A stretch of 64,000 bases of DNA from an uncultured Desulfuromonadales bacterium. Its GTDB lineage: Bacteria; Desulfobacterota; Desulfuromonadia; Desulfuromonadales; Geopsychrobacteraceae. Of this stretch, positions 26,306-35,103 are shown piece by piece (the first letter of the stretch is position 1; each line of letters opens with the position of its first letter). The stretch spans positions 1 to 64,000 of the forward strand of contig CALZHQ010000024.1 of NCBI GenBank assembly GCA_945787295.1, written 5' to 3'. Both the position numbers and the translations under genes were made by a program. The notes under the pieces were generated by a model, which searched no databases, was not told the DNA's origin, and saw only the letters and a list, made by a program, of their open reading frames with translations.

Positions 26306-26334
26306 TTGACTGTTGAGGTCAGGGACGCTAAAAA
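26306..26334 (+). promoter_or_regulatory. Candidate promoter of the XRE-cupin gene
   Basis: TTGACT at 26306-26311 and TAAAAA at 26329-26334 with 17-bp spacing, in the divergent spacer between the HAD phosphatase and the regulator, about 30 bp before its start codon. Confidence 0.45.
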
Positions 26335-26367
26335 TTGATTCAGCATCAATCAACAAGGAGAGATTTA

Positions 26368-26961
26368 ATGGATGAGTTTAGAGCAGAAGTAAAAGAACTG
26401 CAAATCGGTCCTCAGATCCGCCAGCTGCGGCAGGATCGACGCTTGACCCTGCAGGATCTATCAAAGGAGACCGATCTCTCCAAACCTCTCCTGTCACAGA
26501 TCGAAAATGAGCAGGTCATACCACCACTGGCAACCCTGTTGCGGATTGCAAAAGCACTGAAGGTCCCGCTACAGACTTTTTTCGAAGAAGAGGACAATAC
26601 CCAGAAGTGCCTGGTCGTCCGGGCCGGCGACTCAAACAAACTGCACCGCCGGCCACAGCATGGCGGCCCACCGCAGCCCTATCTTTACCACTCTCTGGCC
26701 TATGGCAAAAAGCACAAGCACATGGAACCTTTTCTGGTTGCGTTTGACCCGAACCAGACCAGCAAACCTCAGCCGGTCCAGCATGCCGGAGAAGAATTTC
26801 TATACGTCCTGGAAGGACGCATTCAGCTCAACCACGGTTCTGAAGCTTACGTCCTGGAAGCCGGCGACTCCGTTTACTGGGACTCAAACGAACTGCACAG
26901 CCTGAAGGCCCTGGGCGATGAGGTTGCCCGCGGCATCGCGGTCCTTTACACCAGGAACTGA
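26368..26961 (+). CDS. XRE-family regulator with C-terminal cupin domain
   Basis: A 197-residue predicted transcription factor. Residues 10-70 form a Cro/CI-type helix-turn-helix: IRQLRQDRRLTLQDLSKETDLSKPLLSQIEN. Residues about 85-197 form a cupin beta-barrel with HAGEEFLYVLEGRIQLNHG and GDSVYWDSNELHSLKALG, where His and Glu could bind metal or ligand. This arrangement is shared with PuuR-type and other small-molecule-responsive repressors; the ligand is unknown. AAGGAG precedes the ATG at 26368. Polyamine control (a PuuR-like role) would be attractive given speA/speE in the window, but nothing in the sequence shows it. Confidence 0.88.
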   Translation: MDEFRAEVKELQIGPQIRQLRQDRRLTLQDLSKETDLSKPLLSQIENEQVIPPLATLLRIAKALKVPLQTFFEEEDNTQKCLVVRAGDSNKLHRRPQHGGPPQPYLYHSLAYGKKHKHMEPFLVAFDPNQTSKPQPVQHAGEEFLYVLEGRIQLNHGSEAYVLEAGDSVYWDSNELHSLKALGDEVARGIAVLYTRN

Positions 26962-27054
26962 GCACACACCAAGAGCTCATAATTGCGATCTATCTGCTAT
27001 GCTTTAAAGTCAAACAGCTGCTTTTAACCATCAAACAGATATCAGGAGGATTCC

Positions 27055-27714
27055 ATGGCAAAGGTTGGCGTAATTCTTTCCGGCTGTGGCGTTTACGACG
27101 GCAGTGAAATCCACGAAGCGGTCATCACCCTGCTGGCTCTTGATCGGGCCGGGGCAACAGCGGTCTGCATGGCCCCGGACATGGAACAGGGTGTCGTAAA
27201 TCATCTTACCGGGGAACCGGTCGAAGGGGCGGTTCGCAATGTCCTGGAAGAGGCGGCCCGGATTACCCGAGGCGACATATCTGACATCGCCAAGATCAAA
27301 GCCAGTGATATCGATGCCTTGATCCTGCCGGGCGGTTTCGGCGCGGCCAAGAATCTTTGTGATTTCGCCTTCAAAGGTCCTGATTGCGAAGTTCACCCCG
27401 AAGTTGCCCGTCTGGTTCGCGAAGTTGTTGCGGCGAAGAAACCGCTGGCCGCCATCTGTATTGCCCCGGCATTGGTTTCCAAAGTTCTCGGCAATGACAA
27501 ACTGGCTCACCAACTGACCATCGGCAGCGATGAAGGTACCGCTGCTGCATTAACAGCAATGGGCTCGACCCATGTTGCCTGTCCGGTCAGTGAATTCGTC
27601 ATTGACAAAGAGAACAAGTTGATATCTTCTCCGGCCTATATGCTGGCTGGCAGTATCGGCGAAGCGGCTGAAGGGATCGAAAAAACTGTCAGCGCGCTTA
27701 TGGAAATGCTTTAA
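27055..27714 (+). CDS. elbB: ElbB-like DJ-1/PfpI family protein
   Basis: A 219-residue member of the ElbB (isoprenoid biosynthesis protein with amidotransferase-like domain) family, homologous to DJ-1 glyoxalases. Diagnostic are GVILSGCGVYDGSEIHEAV at the N-terminus, ALILPGGFGAAKNLCDFAF, and the nucleophile elbow AAICIAPALVSKVLG, with Cys where amidotransferases have the catalytic cysteine. E. coli ElbB has weak glyoxalase activity and its real role is unclear. CAGGAGG lies before the ATG. The gene has its own upstream spacer containing TGCTATGCT, a possible extended -10, and is followed by a separately promoted rubredoxin. Confidence 0.92.
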   Translation: MAKVGVILSGCGVYDGSEIHEAVITLLALDRAGATAVCMAPDMEQGVVNHLTGEPVEGAVRNVLEEAARITRGDISDIAKIKASDIDALILPGGFGAAKNLCDFAFKGPDCEVHPEVARLVREVVAAKKPLAAICIAPALVSKVLGNDKLAHQLTIGSDEGTAAALTAMGSTHVACPVSEFVIDKENKLISSPAYMLAGSIGEAAEGIEKTVSALMEML

Positions 27715-27754
27715 TTGCTGGCCATCGAACCGGAAGAATAATTGATTACCCTGC

Positions 27755-27783
27755 TTGTCATAGTTTGGACGGTCTGCTAGACT
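27755..27783 (+). promoter_or_regulatory. Sigma-70 promoter of rubredoxin
   Basis: TTGTCA at 27755-27760, 17-bp spacer ending in TGC, and TAGACT at 27778-27783. It lies about 30 bp upstream of the rubredoxin ATG. Confidence 0.6.
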
Positions 27784-27813
27784 CGGCAAAATTTTCCCCT
27801 AAAGGAGGCTCCA

Positions 27814-27972
27814 ATGGACAAGTACCGCTGTATTATCTGTGACTACGTATACGACCCGGAAATAGGTGACCCCGATCATGGGATCGCACCGGGCACCAGT
27901 TTTGATGATATTCCGGATGATTGGTCCTGCCCGCTCTGCGGTGTCGACAAAAGCAACTTTGAGCCGGCCTGA
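27814..27972 (+). CDS. Rubredoxin
   Basis: A 52-residue electron carrier with one Fe(Cys)4 site. The first knuckle is [16 protein letters not shown] and the second [13 protein letters not shown]; the spacing and the aromatic residues match classical rubredoxins. AAAGGAGG lies 6-8 bp before the ATG. The gene is very short but unambiguous. It stands between elbB and lipA with its own promoter, so it is probably expressed as a monocistronic message. In anaerobes rubredoxin commonly passes electrons to oxygen- or superoxide-reducing proteins; no such partner is in the window. Confidence 0.95.
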   Translation: MDKYRCIICDYVYDPEIGDPDHGIAPGTSFDDIPDDWSCPLCGVDKSNFEPA

Positions 27973-27997
27973 CCGCACCGCAGCAACACTTAATGAC

Positions 27998-28026
27998 GGG
28001 CCCGGTTGCTTCACGTAATCGGGCCC
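27998..28026. terminator. GC-rich hairpin after rubredoxin
   Basis: GGGCCCG at 27998-28004 pairs with CGGGCCC at 28020-28026. The following TCTGTCCC is only weakly T rich, so it may pause rather than fully stop transcription into lipA. Confidence 0.45.
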
Positions 28027-28071
28027 TCTGTCCCATGGAGCAGGGATCTCTTGCCCTGAAAGCTTGTACAG

Positions 28072-28947
28072 ATGAGTAAGTCGCAGTTGCGCAAACCAGA
28101 CTGGCTGAAAGTTAAATTCCCTGCCGGGGCAAATTACAGCCGTATCGACCGCTATCATCGGCAACAGGGGTTAAATTCAGTTTGCCGGAGTGCGGCCTGC
28201 CCGAACCAGGGCGAGTGCTGGAGCAAAGGAACGGCAACTTTCATGATCCTCGGCAACAACTGCAGTCGCCATTGCCAATTCTGTAACGTCACCAGCCAAC
28301 AACCTTCACCGGTTGATCCAGCAGAACCGGAAAAAGTCGCCAGGGCGATCGCCGAATTGAAACTGCAACACGCGGTTATCACCTCGGTCACCCGTGACGA
28401 TTTGCCGGATGGTGGCGCCGCCCAGTTTGTTGCCTTAATCGAGCAGATAAAGCTCAAAGCCCCAGATTGCCGAATCGAACTGCTGATCCCCGACCTGCAG
28501 GGGAATTGGCAGGCGCTGCAAAAGATTATTGCTGCAGCGCCGGAGATTATCGGTCACAACATCGAAACGGTCCCGCGGCTCTACCCAGCGGTTCGGCCCG
28601 AAGCAGAATATCAACGTTCCCTCGAGGTTCTTGCAAAAACTCACGAATTTTCCGCCGAAATCACCAGCAAATCGGGATTGATGCTCGGCATGGGGGAGAC
28701 AGAAGAAGAGGTTTTAGCGGTGATGAAGGACCTGCGTGCCCATCACTGTCAGATCCTCACCTTGGGGCAGTATCTCGCTCCGACCCGAGAGCATCACCCG
28801 GTGCAGCGTTATGTTCACCCCGATGAGTTCAAACAGCTGGCCAAGCGTGGCAGAGAGTTCGGCTTTGCGCATGTCGAAGCAGGACCGCTGGTCCGCTCTT
28901 CCTACCATGCTGAAGAACAGTACAATGCCCGCAAGGAACAGAGCTGA
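28072..28947 (+). CDS. lipA: Lipoyl synthase
   Basis: Radical SAM enzyme that inserts two sulfurs into protein-bound octanoyl groups to form lipoate. Both clusters are visible: the auxiliary cluster CRSAACPNQGEC (CxxxxCxxxxxC) and the SAM cluster CSRHCQFCNV (CxxxCxxC), plus the C-terminal RSSYHAEE, whose serine ligates the auxiliary cluster. ITSVTRDDLPDGGA and HNIETVPRLY are further family segments. The 291 residues are close to the standard length. The Shine-Dalgarno sequence is weak. Its product is needed by the E2 subunit encoded 4 kb downstream (sucB), which explains the neighbourhood. Confidence 0.95.
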   Translation: MSKSQLRKPDWLKVKFPAGANYSRIDRYHRQQGLNSVCRSAACPNQGECWSKGTATFMILGNNCSRHCQFCNVTSQQPSPVDPAEPEKVARAIAELKLQHAVITSVTRDDLPDGGAAQFVALIEQIKLKAPDCRIELLIPDLQGNWQALQKIIAAAPEIIGHNIETVPRLYPAVRPEAEYQRSLEVLAKTHEFSAEITSKSGLMLGMGETEEEVLAVMKDLRAHHCQILTLGQYLAPTREHHPVQRYVHPDEFKQLAKRGREFGFAHVEAGPLVRSSYHAEEQYNARKEQS

Positions 28948-29303
28948 TGGATAATTTCACTTTAGTCCGCCCCGAACACCTGAATCACCACGGCTATCTG
29001 TTCGGAGGCGTGATGCTCAAGTGGGTCGATGAGAATGCCTGGATGGCGGCTTCTCGCGAGTACCCCGGCTGCACTTTGGTGACCGTCAATATGGATGCCT
29101 GTCGTTTCAAGCACCGGGTGGAGAACGGCTCGATTTTGCGCTTTCAGATGCAACGCGCCGATCAGGGCCGCACCTCGGTCTCCTATACCGTCAATGTGCT
29201 GGCTGACGAGCCGGGAGCCGCGGCAGAAAAAGAGGTGTTCAGTACCCGGGTGACCTTCGTGCGCCTGGATGAGCAAGGCCGCCCTTGCGCTCTGCCGAGC
29301 TGA
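28947..29303 (+). CDS. Hotdog-fold acyl-CoA thioesterase
   Basis: A 118-residue single hotdog domain of the YciA/acyl-CoA hydrolase type. RPEHLNHHGYLFGGVMLKWVDENAWMAA is the family's central helix with the catalytic Asp, followed by LVTVNMDACRFKHRVENGSIL. It should cleave acyl-CoA thioesters in the cytoplasm; chain preference is unknown. The ATG overlaps the lipA stop by one base (TGATG), so the two are translationally coupled. The 278-bp spacer behind it carries the promoter for sucA. Confidence 0.85.
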   Translation: MDNFTLVRPEHLNHHGYLFGGVMLKWVDENAWMAASREYPGCTLVTVNMDACRFKHRVENGSILRFQMQRADQGRTSVSYTVNVLADEPGAAAEKEVFSTRVTFVRLDEQGRPCALPS

Positions 29304-29545
29304 GACAACAATCAAAAACAAAATGCCCTGCTGGAACTTTGTTTGTGGCCATGCCCTGGGCAGCGATATGCGTTGTTCCGGGAGCAACTCCCTCCAAGAG
29401 TGAAAAACGATCGTACCTCATTGCGACAGCTGTTCGTTTTACGCCAAGAGTAATCTTAACAAACACTTCAGATGTCAACAGGGGAGCCCCCCTGATAATA
29501 TTCATGTTTTGGGATGGAACAAATTACAGTTATTTCGAACCTTTA

Positions 29546-29574
29546 TTGCAGCATCAGCCGAGCTGATTTATACT
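29546..29574 (+). promoter_or_regulatory. Sigma-70 promoter of the sucA-sucB-lpdA operon
   Basis: TTGCAG at 29546-29551, 17-bp spacer, TATACT at 29569-29574. Transcription would begin near 29581, which supports the ATG at 29630 rather than the upstream TTG at 29582. Otherwise the spacer 29304-29629 shows no gene. Confidence 0.6.
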
Positions 29575-29629
29575 TGTTCAGTTGCCAACCGTTCGCCCCG
29601 GATCTTCTGAATTAAAAGGTAATCGACAG

Positions 29630-32311
29630 ATGACTTCAACTGACAACGTCAGCCCGCAATGGATTGAGGCACAGTACCAGCTTTACCTTGAGGACCCGCT
29701 GCAGGTCTCGCAGGAATGGCGCTCTTTTTTTCAGGGTTTCGAGCTGGGTGTCGACAACGCCAGCGCAACGCCTGACCACAAGCCGGCCGCAGTCCAGTCT
29801 CTCATTCGCCGTTACCGTGACATCGGCCACATCTACGCCTGCGTCGATCCACTGACTCCCTGCGCGTTGGATCACCCAGGGTTGCAGCTGTCCCAGCTTG
29901 GTCTTGACGACAAGGATCTGGAGCGTACATTCGCCACCGATAACTTCATCCTGCCGAATGCCAAGCTGCATGAGATTATCGAAGTCCTGCAACGGACCTA
30001 TTGCCGCTCGCTCGGTATCGAGTTCATGCATATTCCGATCATCGAAGAGCGGCAATGGTTGCAGGACAAAATGGAAGGCTCACGCAATCAGCTTGCACTC
30101 AGCCGCGAAAAAAAGCTTGCGACCTTAAAAAAGTTGCTGCAAGCAACGAAGTTCGAAACCTTCATCCATCGCAAGTTTGTCGGCCAGAAACGTTTCTCAC
30201 TGGAAGGGGCCGAGTCGGTTATTCCACTGCTCGATTACCTGATTGAGCACGCCGCGGGCCTTTCGATAGAACATGTCATTATCGGCATGGCGCACCGTGG
30301 CCGGCTGAACGTGCTGGCCAATATTTATGACAAGCCGCTGGAGAATATTTTTGCCGAATTTGCCGACAACGAAACCTTTAAAATTGTCGGTGAAGGGGAC
30401 GTCAAATACCACAAGGGCTATTCGAGCGACCGCCAGTACGGAGACCAGACTATCCACATTTCTCTCGCCTCCAACCCCAGTCACCTGGAAGCTGTCGACC
30501 CGGTTGTCGAAGGCAAGTGCCGCGCCCGCCAGGAGCGGCTCGATGGTGATGGTGAACAGCTGGTGCTACCGCTGCTGATCCACGGCGATGCCGCTTTTGC
30601 CGGCCAGGGGGTTGTCGCCGAAGTCCTCAACCTGTCCCAGCTGGAAGGCTATAAAACCGGCGGCACGATCCATGTCGTTATCAACAACCAGATCGGCTTC
30701 ACCACCATGCCGGTCGATGCCCGCTCCACCTGCTATCCAACCGATATCGCCAAAATGCTGCTGTCGCCGATCCTCCACGTTCATGGGGATGATCCAGAGG
30801 CCCTGCTGCAAGCAGCCAACATTGCCTTGGAATTCAGGCAGAAATTCCGTAAGGACGTGGTTATAGAAGTGATCTGCTACCGCCGCCATGGCCATAATGA
30901 GGGGGACGAACCCTTCTTCACCCAACCGTTGATGTACGAAAAAATTCGCAATCAACTTCCGACCGCCAATCTTTACCAGTCGCAGTTGCTGCAGGAAGGA
31001 TTCACGCTTGAAGAGATCAAGCAGTTGGCGACCGAGGTCGACGCTGAACTGGAGGGGGCCCTGGACCGGCCCACGTTAAAGTTCGATGAAGGTTTTCTGA
31101 AAAAATGGTCGAAGATCGAGCGGAGCTTCAGCTTTGACCCCGTAGATACGTCGGTCGAGCAACAGGCCTTGAGGCGACTGATCAGCATCATTACCACCCT
31201 GCCGGACGACTTCAGCCCGCACCGTAAAATTGCCACGCTGTTACAAAAGCGCCGCGACGCGGTTGAAGATGGGCAAAAGATCGACTGGGGGACCGCCGAA
31301 GCACTGGCATTTGCCAGTCTGGTCGACGATGGCATCTCGATTCGTGTTTCCGGTCAGGACTCCCGGCGTGGCACCTTCAATCATCGCCACGCGACCTTGG
31401 CCGATGCAATCACCGGCAAAGTGTACACGCCGCTCGATGATTTCGCCCACCAGGCAGGTGGCCATTTCACCATCTACAACAGCATGCTCTCGGAAATGGC
31501 GGTCCTCGGTTTCGATTACGGCTACTCGGTTGAAACACCGAACGATCTGACTATCTGGGAAGCCCAGTTTGGTGATTTTGCCAATGGCGCGCAGGTCATC
31601 ATCGATCAGTTCATCGCCAGCAGCATGACCAAATGGGATCGTTCCAGCGGCCTGGTGATGTTCCTGCCACACGGTTACGAAGGACAGGGGCCAGAGCATT
31701 CCAGTGCCAGGATTGAACGCTTCCTGCAGCTCTGTGCTGACGACAATATGCTGGTGACCAATCCGAGCACTCCGGCTCAACTGTTCCACCTGTTACGCCG
31801 TCAGGTCACCGCCCCTTACCGGCGCCCGCTGATCGTCTTCACCCCCAAGGCACTGCTCAGGCATCCAGCCTGCACTTCGGGCCTCGATGACTTTGCCAAC
31901 AGCCACTTTCGAGAGATCATCCCGGACCAGCCGGCGACCAAGGATTGTCGCCGGATCTTGCTCTGCAGTGGCAAGATCTATTACGACCTGCTGCAGTACC
32001 GGCAGGAGAACAAGATCGAGGATGTCGCCCTGATCCGCATCGAGCAACTTTTTCCGCTTCACCTCAAGCTGCTTGGTGAAATCATCGCCCCCTACCCCGA
32101 CCAGGCTGAATATTACTGGGTGCAGGAAGAAATCGCCAATGGTGGCGCCTGGGACCACCTCCGCCCACAGCTGGCCGAAAGCCTCGGGCAGGAACCGCTT
32201 TATATCGGTCGCAAACGTTCGGCCAGCCCGGCGAGCGGATCACACCGGGTCCACAAACTGGAACAACAACGCATAATTGAGCAGGCATTCGCAGAAAAGA
32301 ATGAGGTCTGA
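29630..32311 (+). CDS. sucA: 2-oxoglutarate dehydrogenase E1 component
   Basis: Thiamine-diphosphate enzyme that decarboxylates 2-oxoglutarate and transfers the succinyl group to lipoyl-E2. The 893 residues match the usual 890-930. The N-terminal E2-binding helix is WIEAQYQLYLEDPLQVSQEWRSFF. The ThDP and active-site segments include GMAHRGRLNVLANIYDKP, SLASNPSHLEAVDPVVEGK, IHGDAAFAGQGVVAE and YRRHGHNEGDEPFFTQP. The C-terminal half has FNHRHATL, LPHGYEGQGPEHSSARIERFLQ and WVQEEIANGGAW. The start is the ATG at 29630 with AAAAGG upstream. First gene of the three-gene complex operon. Confidence 0.95.
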   Translation: MTSTDNVSPQWIEAQYQLYLEDPLQVSQEWRSFFQGFELGVDNASATPDHKPAAVQSLIRRYRDIGHIYACVDPLTPCALDHPGLQLSQLGLDDKDLERTFATDNFILPNAKLHEIIEVLQRTYCRSLGIEFMHIPIIEERQWLQDKMEGSRNQLALSREKKLATLKKLLQATKFETFIHRKFVGQKRFSLEGAESVIPLLDYLIEHAAGLSIEHVIIGMAHRGRLNVLANIYDKPLENIFAEFADNETFKIVGEGDVKYHKGYSSDRQYGDQTIHISLASNPSHLEAVDPVVEGKCRARQERLDGDGEQLVLPLLIHGDAAFAGQGVVAEVLNLSQLEGYKTGGTIHVVINNQIGFTTMPVDARSTCYPTDIAKMLLSPILHVHGDDPEALLQAANIALEFRQKFRKDVVIEVICYRRHGHNEGDEPFFTQPLMYEKIRNQLPTANLYQSQLLQEGFTLEEIKQLATEVDAELEGALDRPTLKFDEGFLKKWSKIERSFSFDPVDTSVEQQALRRLISIITTLPDDFSPHRKIATLLQKRRDAVEDGQKIDWGTAEALAFASLVDDGISIRVSGQDSRRGTFNHRHATLADAITGKVYTPLDDFAHQAGGHFTIYNSMLSEMAVLGFDYGYSVETPNDLTIWEAQFGDFANGAQVIIDQFIASSMTKWDRSSGLVMFLPHGYEGQGPEHSSARIERFLQLCADDNMLVTNPSTPAQLFHLLRRQVTAPYRRPLIVFTPKALLRHPACTSGLDDFANSHFREIIPDQPATKDCRRILLCSGKIYYDLLQYRQENKIEDVALIRIEQLFPLHLKLLGEIIAPYPDQAEYYWVQEEIANGGAWDHLRPQLAESLGQEPLYIGRKRSASPASGSHRVHKLEQQRIIEQAFAEKNEV

Positions 32312-32312
32312 A

Positions 32313-33521
32313 ATGGATATTATTGTCCCCCAGGTCGGAGAATCGATCGTCGAAGCCGAAATCGGTGAATGGTTCAAGAATGATGGTGATCAGGTCGAAA
32401 CAGACGACTTGCTGCTGGAACTGGAAACCGAAAAGGTCAATGTCGAGCTGAATGCTGAAGCATCCGGCAAGTTGACTATCCTCGCCCAACAGGGGGATAT
32501 CGTCAAGATCGGTGCGGTGATCGGCCGGATTGACGAAGCGGCCGTTGGCGCAAGTACGCAGCAAGCAGAACCGGAAGCAGTGGAGGAAGACTCCGCACCA
32601 GAACCGGCGCCGATGAACCCTGCGGTCCCCAAGCTTGCGGCAGAGCGTGGCATCGACCTTAACAAGGTAACCGGCAGTGGCCGCGACGGGCGGATCCTGG
32701 TCGATGACCTGCCTGCCGAAACAGAACAAGAGACAACCCCGGCCGCTCCGCTGACAGAAGAAGCCACCGCCCCGGAAGCAAAACCAGCGGCACCGACAGC
32801 GGCTGCGGCAGGGGCTGTCGATGAACGGATCAAGCGGGTGCCGATGACCCAGATCCGCAAGAAAATTGCTGAACGGCTGCTGATGGCCCGTCAACAGACC
32901 GCCATGTTGACGACCTTCAACGAAATCGACATGCGGCGGGTGATCAGCCTGCGCAACAGCCACAAGGAATCGTTCCAGAAAAAACATGGTGTGCCGCTCG
33001 GTTTCATGTCCTTCTTTGTCAAAGCCTGCGCCGAAGCGTTGAAGGATTATCCCGATGTGAATGCGCAGATCGACGGCAACGACATCCTCTATCACAACTA
33101 CTACGACATCGGCGTAGCGGTCGGCAGCAAACGGGGGCTGGTGGTGCCGGTGATCCGCGATGCCGATCGCTTGCATTTCGATGAAATCGAAAAGACCATC
33201 CGCAGCTTTGCCGAAAAGGCTGAAACCGGCAAGTTAAGCCTTGATGAACTGCAGGGTGGGACCTTCACCATCAGCAACGGCGGCATCTACGGCTCGGTTC
33301 TCTCAACGCCACTGCTTAATCCGCCGCAGAGCGGGATTCTCGGGATGCACGCGATCAAAGACCGGGCCGTTGTCATCGACGGCGAAATCGTCGTCCGACC
33401 GATTATGAATATCGCTCTGAGCTACGATCATCGCATCATCGATGGCCAGCAGGCGGTCGGCTTTTTGAAACAGATCAAAACCTACATTGAAGATCCGGAA
33501 GAGATGTTGCTGGAGATGTAA
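32313..33521 (+). CDS. sucB: Dihydrolipoyllysine succinyltransferase (E2)
   Basis: Core of the 2-oxoglutarate dehydrogenase complex, 402 residues. Residues 1-75 are the lipoyl domain with the modified lysine in LLELETEKVNVEL. A Pro/Ala/Glu-rich linker follows, then the peripheral-subunit binding domain (PAVPKLAAERGIDLNKVTGSGRDGRIL, about 105-140), a second Ala/Pro linker, and the catalytic domain from about residue 170 (RVPMTQIRKKIAERLL). The active-site motif near the C-terminus is ALSYDHRIIDGQQAV. The ATG is 1 bp after the sucA stop, with GAGG in the end of sucA. It depends on the lipoyl synthase encoded upstream. Confidence 0.95.
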   Translation: MDIIVPQVGESIVEAEIGEWFKNDGDQVETDDLLLELETEKVNVELNAEASGKLTILAQQGDIVKIGAVIGRIDEAAVGASTQQAEPEAVEEDSAPEPAPMNPAVPKLAAERGIDLNKVTGSGRDGRILVDDLPAETEQETTPAAPLTEEATAPEAKPAAPTAAAAGAVDERIKRVPMTQIRKKIAERLLMARQQTAMLTTFNEIDMRRVISLRNSHKESFQKKHGVPLGFMSFFVKACAEALKDYPDVNAQIDGNDILYHNYYDIGVAVGSKRGLVVPVIRDADRLHFDEIEKTIRSFAEKAETGKLSLDELQGGTFTISNGGIYGSVLSTPLLNPPQSGILGMHAIKDRAVVIDGEIVVRPIMNIALSYDHRIIDGQQAVGFLKQIKTYIEDPEEMLLEM

Positions 33522-33567
33522 TTCGACTGCGGGGATAACTGCAGTATTCAATTTCAGGAGTTATAAA

Positions 33568-34980
33568 ATGTCTGATCAGAGTTTCGACCTGGTTGTGATC
33601 GGTGCCGGCCCCGGCGGTTACGTGGCGGCGATTCGCGCCGCGCAGCTCGGCTTTTCAGTTGCGATTATCGAAAAACGTGACGCCCTCGGCGGCGTCTGCC
33701 TGAATGAAGGCTGTATCCCCAGCAAGGCGCTGCTCGAATCGAGTGAACAGTTCGCCAAAGTCAATCACGAGCTGGCCGAACATGGCATTGAGGTCGAGGG
33801 GGCCAAGCTGAACCTGGCACAGATGATGAGTCGCAAAGAGGGAATCATCAAGAAACTGACTGGTGGCATCAGTGGCCTGATGAAAAAGAACGGCATCACG
33901 GTCTTCACCGGCCAGGCCGCGCTGGCAGGAAAAACCGCCGAGCTGCAGAAAGTCACCCTCAGCAGCACTGATGGCAACCAGGAGCTCACCGCCAAGCAGG
34001 TCCTGCTCGCGACCGGCAGCGAAGCGATCGAGCTGCCGCACCTGCCTTTCGACGGCGAATCGGTCATCAACGCCCGTGATGCGCTCAGTTTGAGCGAAGT
34101 GCCCAAGCGGCTGCTGGTGGTCGGCGGCGGAGTTATCGGCCTGGAAATGGGTTCGGTCTGGAGTCGCCTCGGTTCAGAGGTCACAGTGGTCGAAATGCTG
34201 CCGCAACTACTGCCTCTGAGCGATCCGCAGCTCGCCCAGATGCTGCAGCGCAGCCTGAAAAAACAAGGTCTGGCCATCCACCTGAAAACCAAGCTGGAAA
34301 AGATCGAAAAGACTGCTGAAGGAATCGTTGCCACCCTGACAACCGAAAAAGGCGAGCAGCAGATGACCTGTGACAAGGTTCTGGTTGCCACCGGCCGCCG
34401 TGCGCAAACAGCGGGCTTGGGGCTGGAAAATATTGACCTGCAAGCGAACCAACAGGGGCAGCTGGAGGTCGATGAAAACTACCAGACCAAAACGCCGGGA
34501 ATCTATGCTATCGGCGATCTGATCGACGGGCCGATGCTGGCTCACAAAGCGAGTGAAGAAGGGGTGGTGTTCGCCGAACGTCTGGCCGGACAAAAGGCAG
34601 CAGTCAATTACAATGCGGTGCCGAATGTCACCTACACCTGGCCGGAAGTTGCCTCGGTCGGCCGGAGTGAGGCGGGTTTAAAACGGGATGAGATCCCCTA
34701 CCAGGCGGGCAAGTTCTTTTTCGCCGCCAGCGGCCGTGCGCTCTGCAGCGGTTCGAGTGACGGCTTCGTCAAGGTGCTGGCCGCACCGGAGACAGGCCGG
34801 ATTCTCGGTATTCACATCGTCGGTCCTCACGCTTCGGAGCTGATCGCCGAAGCGACCACCGTTATCTCCTTCGGCGGCAGCATCCATGACCTGGCCGTGA
34901 CCTGCCATGCTCACCCCACCCTGGCAGAGGCAATCAAGGAGGCGGCCCTGGCGGTCAATAATGAGGCGATTCACGCCTAA
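33568..34980 (+). CDS. lpdA: Dihydrolipoyl dehydrogenase (E3)
   Basis: Flavoprotein that reoxidises the lipoyl group and reduces NAD+. The 470 residues carry an FAD motif VIGAGPGGYVAAIRAAQLG, the redox disulfide GGVCLNEGCIPSKALL, the NAD motif VVGGGVIGLEMGSVWSRLG, the second FAD motif GIYAIGDL, and the C-terminal HAHPTLAEAIKEAAL with the active-site His-Glu. CAGGAG precedes the ATG at 33568; a longer open frame from 33487 lies inside the sucB tail and is not credible as a start. It closes the operon, with a strong terminator 40 bp downstream. Confidence 0.95.
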   Translation: MSDQSFDLVVIGAGPGGYVAAIRAAQLGFSVAIIEKRDALGGVCLNEGCIPSKALLESSEQFAKVNHELAEHGIEVEGAKLNLAQMMSRKEGIIKKLTGGISGLMKKNGITVFTGQAALAGKTAELQKVTLSSTDGNQELTAKQVLLATGSEAIELPHLPFDGESVINARDALSLSEVPKRLLVVGGGVIGLEMGSVWSRLGSEVTVVEMLPQLLPLSDPQLAQMLQRSLKKQGLAIHLKTKLEKIEKTAEGIVATLTTEKGEQQMTCDKVLVATGRRAQTAGLGLENIDLQANQQGQLEVDENYQTKTPGIYAIGDLIDGPMLAHKASEEGVVFAERLAGQKAAVNYNAVPNVTYTWPEVASVGRSEAGLKRDEIPYQAGKFFFAASGRALCSGSSDGFVKVLAAPETGRILGIHIVGPHASELIAEATTVISFGGSIHDLAVTCHAHPTLAEAIKEAALAVNNEAIHA

Positions 34981-35019
34981 GTCTCTTGACAAAAACGGGA
35001 CCAAAGTTGAAAATCAAAT

Positions 35020-35065
35020 AATCGATCGTGACCTTCTGATATAGCTGTCACGATCGATTTTTTTT
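35020..35065 (+). terminator. Intrinsic terminator of the sucA-sucB-lpdA operon
   Basis: A 13-bp perfect stem (35020-35032 with 35047-35059) containing GATCGTGAC/GTCACGATC is followed by a run of T up to 35065. Confidence 0.9.
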
Positions 35066-35103
35066 AGCAGACAACAAATGACTAATTAAGACAGGGAAAG
35101 CCA

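Noticed and set aside
32082..33176. Open frame of 364 codons opposite the sucA-sucB junction
   Set aside because: It spans two well-defined genes on the other strand and has low-complexity, arginine- and phenylalanine-rich sequence.
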